6,893 nt of DNA, from NCBI GenBank assembly GCA_937868025.1, contig CALMLJ010000208.1:1-6893 (forward strand), given 5' to 3'. Made by a program: the position numbers and the translations under genes. Positions 5,501 to 6,893 of the stretch are shown one piece after another; the first letter of the stretch is position 1; every line of letters begins with the position of its first letter. Under the pieces are notes generated by a model. That model was not told the origin of the DNA. It ran no database searches and saw only the letters and a list, made by a program, of their open reading frames with translations. The stretch is from an uncultured Acidimicrobiaceae bacterium. GTDB taxonomy: Bacteria; Actinomycetota; Acidimicrobiia; Acidimicrobiales; Microtrichaceae.

Positions 5501-6717
5501 TGGGCCGCCACGAGCCGGTCGTCGACTGGGCGACCGACTTCGACCACACCGACGACGCCTACGTCGCCGATCCCTTCGGCATCTGGGACGAGCTGCGTAC
5601 GACGTGCCCCGTCGCCCACACCGAGCGGTACAACGGCGCGTGGCTGCCGACCCGCCACGAGGACATCGCTGCCATCGCGTACGACACCGACCGGTTCACG
5701 TCCCGCAGCGTGATCATGAGCGAGTTCCGGGCACCGCTCGAACTCGCGCCCCAGGGGATCGCCCCGCCCATCTCGTCCGACCCGCCGTTCCACAAGGGGG
5801 CGCGACGTGTCCTCCTGCCGGCGTTCGCGCCGCAGTCCGTCGATCGTCTCGAAGCGTCGACCCGCACCTATTGCGAGGAGTTGGTGGCCTCGCTGCAGGC
5901 AGACGTCGACGGCGGCCTCGACGTGGTCGACGCAGCGGTCGGCTACTCCCAGCACATCCCGGTCCGGGTGATCGCCACGATGCTCGGCCTGCCCGAGTCC
6001 GACGGCGACCGCTTCCGTGGGTTCGTGAACCACGTGCTCGAAGGCGTCGACAAGCCGATGGAGGAGCGCGCCCTCGGCATGGGCGAGCTCTTCGAGTACC
6101 TCCAGGCACAGATCCACGACCACCTCGACCGACCGCGTGACGATCTGATCAGCTACCTGCTCACGTCGGAGATGGACGGCGAGCCGCTCGACGTGTTCCA
6201 CGTCGCTCGCACCGTCGCGCTGCTCCTCATCGCCGGCATCGACACGACGTGGAGCGCGATCGGCGCGTCGCTGTGGCACCTCGCCGGGCACCCCGCCGAC
6301 CGCGAGCGCCTCGTTGCGGAGCCCGAGCTGCTGCCGACGGCCATCGAGGAATTCCTGCGGGCCTACGCACCGGTGACCATGGCCCGGCTGGTCCGTGAGG
6401 ACATGGACTTCGCCGGTTGCCCGATGAAGGCCAACGACTTCGTGCTCCTTCCGTTCCCGGCTGCGAACCGTGACCCCGAGGCGTTCGATCGGGCCGACGA
6501 GGTGCTCATCGACCGTGAGGTCAACCGCCACGCCGCGTTCGGCCTCGGCATCCACCGGTGCGCGGGCTCGCACCTGGCACGGATGGAGCTGCGTGTCGCC
6601 CTCGAGGTGTGGCTCGAGGCGTTCCCGTCGTTCGAGCTGTCCGACCCGTCGGCCGTGCGGTGGTCCGGCGGCCAGGTCCGTGGCCCGCGGACCCTGCCCG
6701 TCCGGGTGATGCGCTGA
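5500..6717 (+). CDS. Cytochrome P450 monooxygenase, bacterial class I
   Basis: This 405-residue protein is a full-length soluble bacterial P450 without a membrane anchor. The I-helix oxygen-activation motif is A245-G-I-D-T-T250. The K-helix ExxR is E284-F-L-R287. The haem loop is F347-G-L-G-I-H-R-C354-A-G356, with Cys354 as the thiolate ligand. The substrate-contact region early in the protein includes SSDPPFHKGARR, the C-helix signature whose His and Arg normally contact the haem propionates. It should hydroxylate or otherwise oxidise a small hydrophobic substrate using O2 and electrons from the ferredoxin encoded immediately upstream. The family number and substrate cannot be assigned by eye. 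No biosynthetic or catabolic partner genes lie within the window. The gene ends 21 bp before the convergent encapsulin stop. Confidence 0.95.
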   Translation: MGRHEPVVDWATDFDHTDDAYVADPFGIWDELRTTCPVAHTERYNGAWLPTRHEDIAAIAYDTDRFTSRSVIMSEFRAPLELAPQGIAPPISSDPPFHKGARRVLLPAFAPQSVDRLEASTRTYCEELVASLQADVDGGLDVVDAAVGYSQHIPVRVIATMLGLPESDGDRFRGFVNHVLEGVDKPMEERALGMGELFEYLQAQIHDHLDRPRDDLISYLLTSEMDGEPLDVFHVARTVALLLIAGIDTTWSAIGASLWHLAGHPADRERLVAEPELLPTAIEEFLRAYAPVTMARLVREDMDFAGCPMKANDFVLLPFPAANRDPEAFDRADEVLIDREVNRHAAFGLGIHRCAGSHLARMELRVALEVWLEAFPSFELSDPSAVRWSGGQVRGPRTLPVRVMR

Positions 6718-6738
6718 TGTCGACCCGGCCGAGCGGGA
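6718..6738. other. 21-bp convergent intergenic gap
   Basis: This gap separates the P450 and encapsulin stop codons. The only structure seen is a weak 4-bp stem, CCCG (6724-6727) with CGGG (6734-6737), around a 6-nt loop and without a T-run. It is too short to call a terminator with confidence. Confidence 0.4.
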
Positions 6739-6893
6739 CTACGCGGGGTAGGTCAGGGCCACGGCGGCCTCGGGTGAGTTGATCTTGAAGGTGAAGCTCT
6801 CCTCGAGATACAGGTTCACCTCGTCGCCGGTGGTGCCTCGGTAGCCGATCGCGAAGTCCTGGCCGATCACCACCTCGGCGTCGCCGCCGCGCT
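6739..6893 (-). CDS. Encapsulin shell protein, C-terminal 50 residues (partial)
   Basis: Reading leftwards from the right edge, the frame gives RGGD-AEVVIGQDFAIGY, then VNLYLEESFTF, then PEAAVALTYPA and a TAG stop at 6741-6739. This follows the known C-terminus of family 1 encapsulins. The Thermotoga maritima protein, as I recall it, has RGGDFELILGQDLSIGY, then a strand with TFTF and PEAL, and the mycobacterial Cfp29 type has RGGD, GQD-SIGY, YLQES-TF and PEAAVPL. These proteins have the HK97 phage capsid fold and self-assemble into protein nanocompartments that enclose cargo enzymes such as DyP peroxidases or ferritin-like proteins. The rest of the shell gene and any cargo gene lie beyond the window. 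None of the complete proteins here ends in a recognisable encapsulin targeting peptide. Confidence 0.85.
   Translation of the reverse strand, partial: RGGDAEVVIGQDFAIGYRGTTGDEVNLYLEESFTFKINSPEAAVALTYPA

Noticed and set aside
5353..6573. 406-codon minus-strand open frame opposite the P450 gene
   Set aside because: The plus strand has all P450 signatures; this frame is a composition shadow.

Overview
This is a gene-dense, very GC-rich window (roughly 70% by eye) with strong G/C third-position bias. Several start codons have no Shine-Dalgarno sequence and appear to be leaderless. The gene set is a multi-PAS c-di-GMP protein, a membrane-anchored phosphoesterase, a ferredoxin with a P450, and an encapsulin. 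Together with the base composition this suggests a high-GC actinobacterium, perhaps of the Ilumatobacter/Acidimicrobiia type. That placement is inferred from style only and was not tested by any search.

Layout. (1) 1-142, minus strand: the N-terminus of an unidentified small, probably membrane-associated protein that runs off the left edge. (2) 143-259: a divergent control region with an inverted repeat and a sigma-28-like promoter pointing right. (3) 260-3130, plus: a 956-residue soluble sensor with four PAS domains, a degenerate GGDEF domain and an intact EAL domain, predicted to be a c-di-GMP phosphodiesterase. (4) 3127-3645, minus: a GNAT acetyltransferase whose stop codon interlocks with that of the PDE gene through one CTAG. 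(5) 3646-3694: a 49-bp divergent promoter region. (6) 3695-5152, plus: a three-TM membrane-anchored metallophosphoesterase. (7) 5153-5305: an intergenic region built from a 30-bp tandem repeat plus inverted copies that can form a 20-bp perfect hairpin. (8) 5306-6717, plus: a translationally coupled ferredoxin and cytochrome P450 pair. (9) 6739-6893, minus: the C-terminal 50 residues of an encapsulin shell protein that runs off the right edge.

How the parts relate. The ferredoxin and P450 form a clear functional unit (electron donor plus monooxygenase). The c-di-GMP gene appears to be driven by a motility-type sigma factor. The other genes are neighbours with no demonstrable shared pathway. 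The most notable non-coding signals are the repeat/hairpin cluster at 5148-5272 and an identical promoter geometry, TAGC(G/C)T followed by exactly 6 nt and then the start codon, in front of three separate genes. No wholly new multi-gene system can be demonstrated from this window alone. The encapsulin locus continuing to the right is the best lead for an unusual cargo system.
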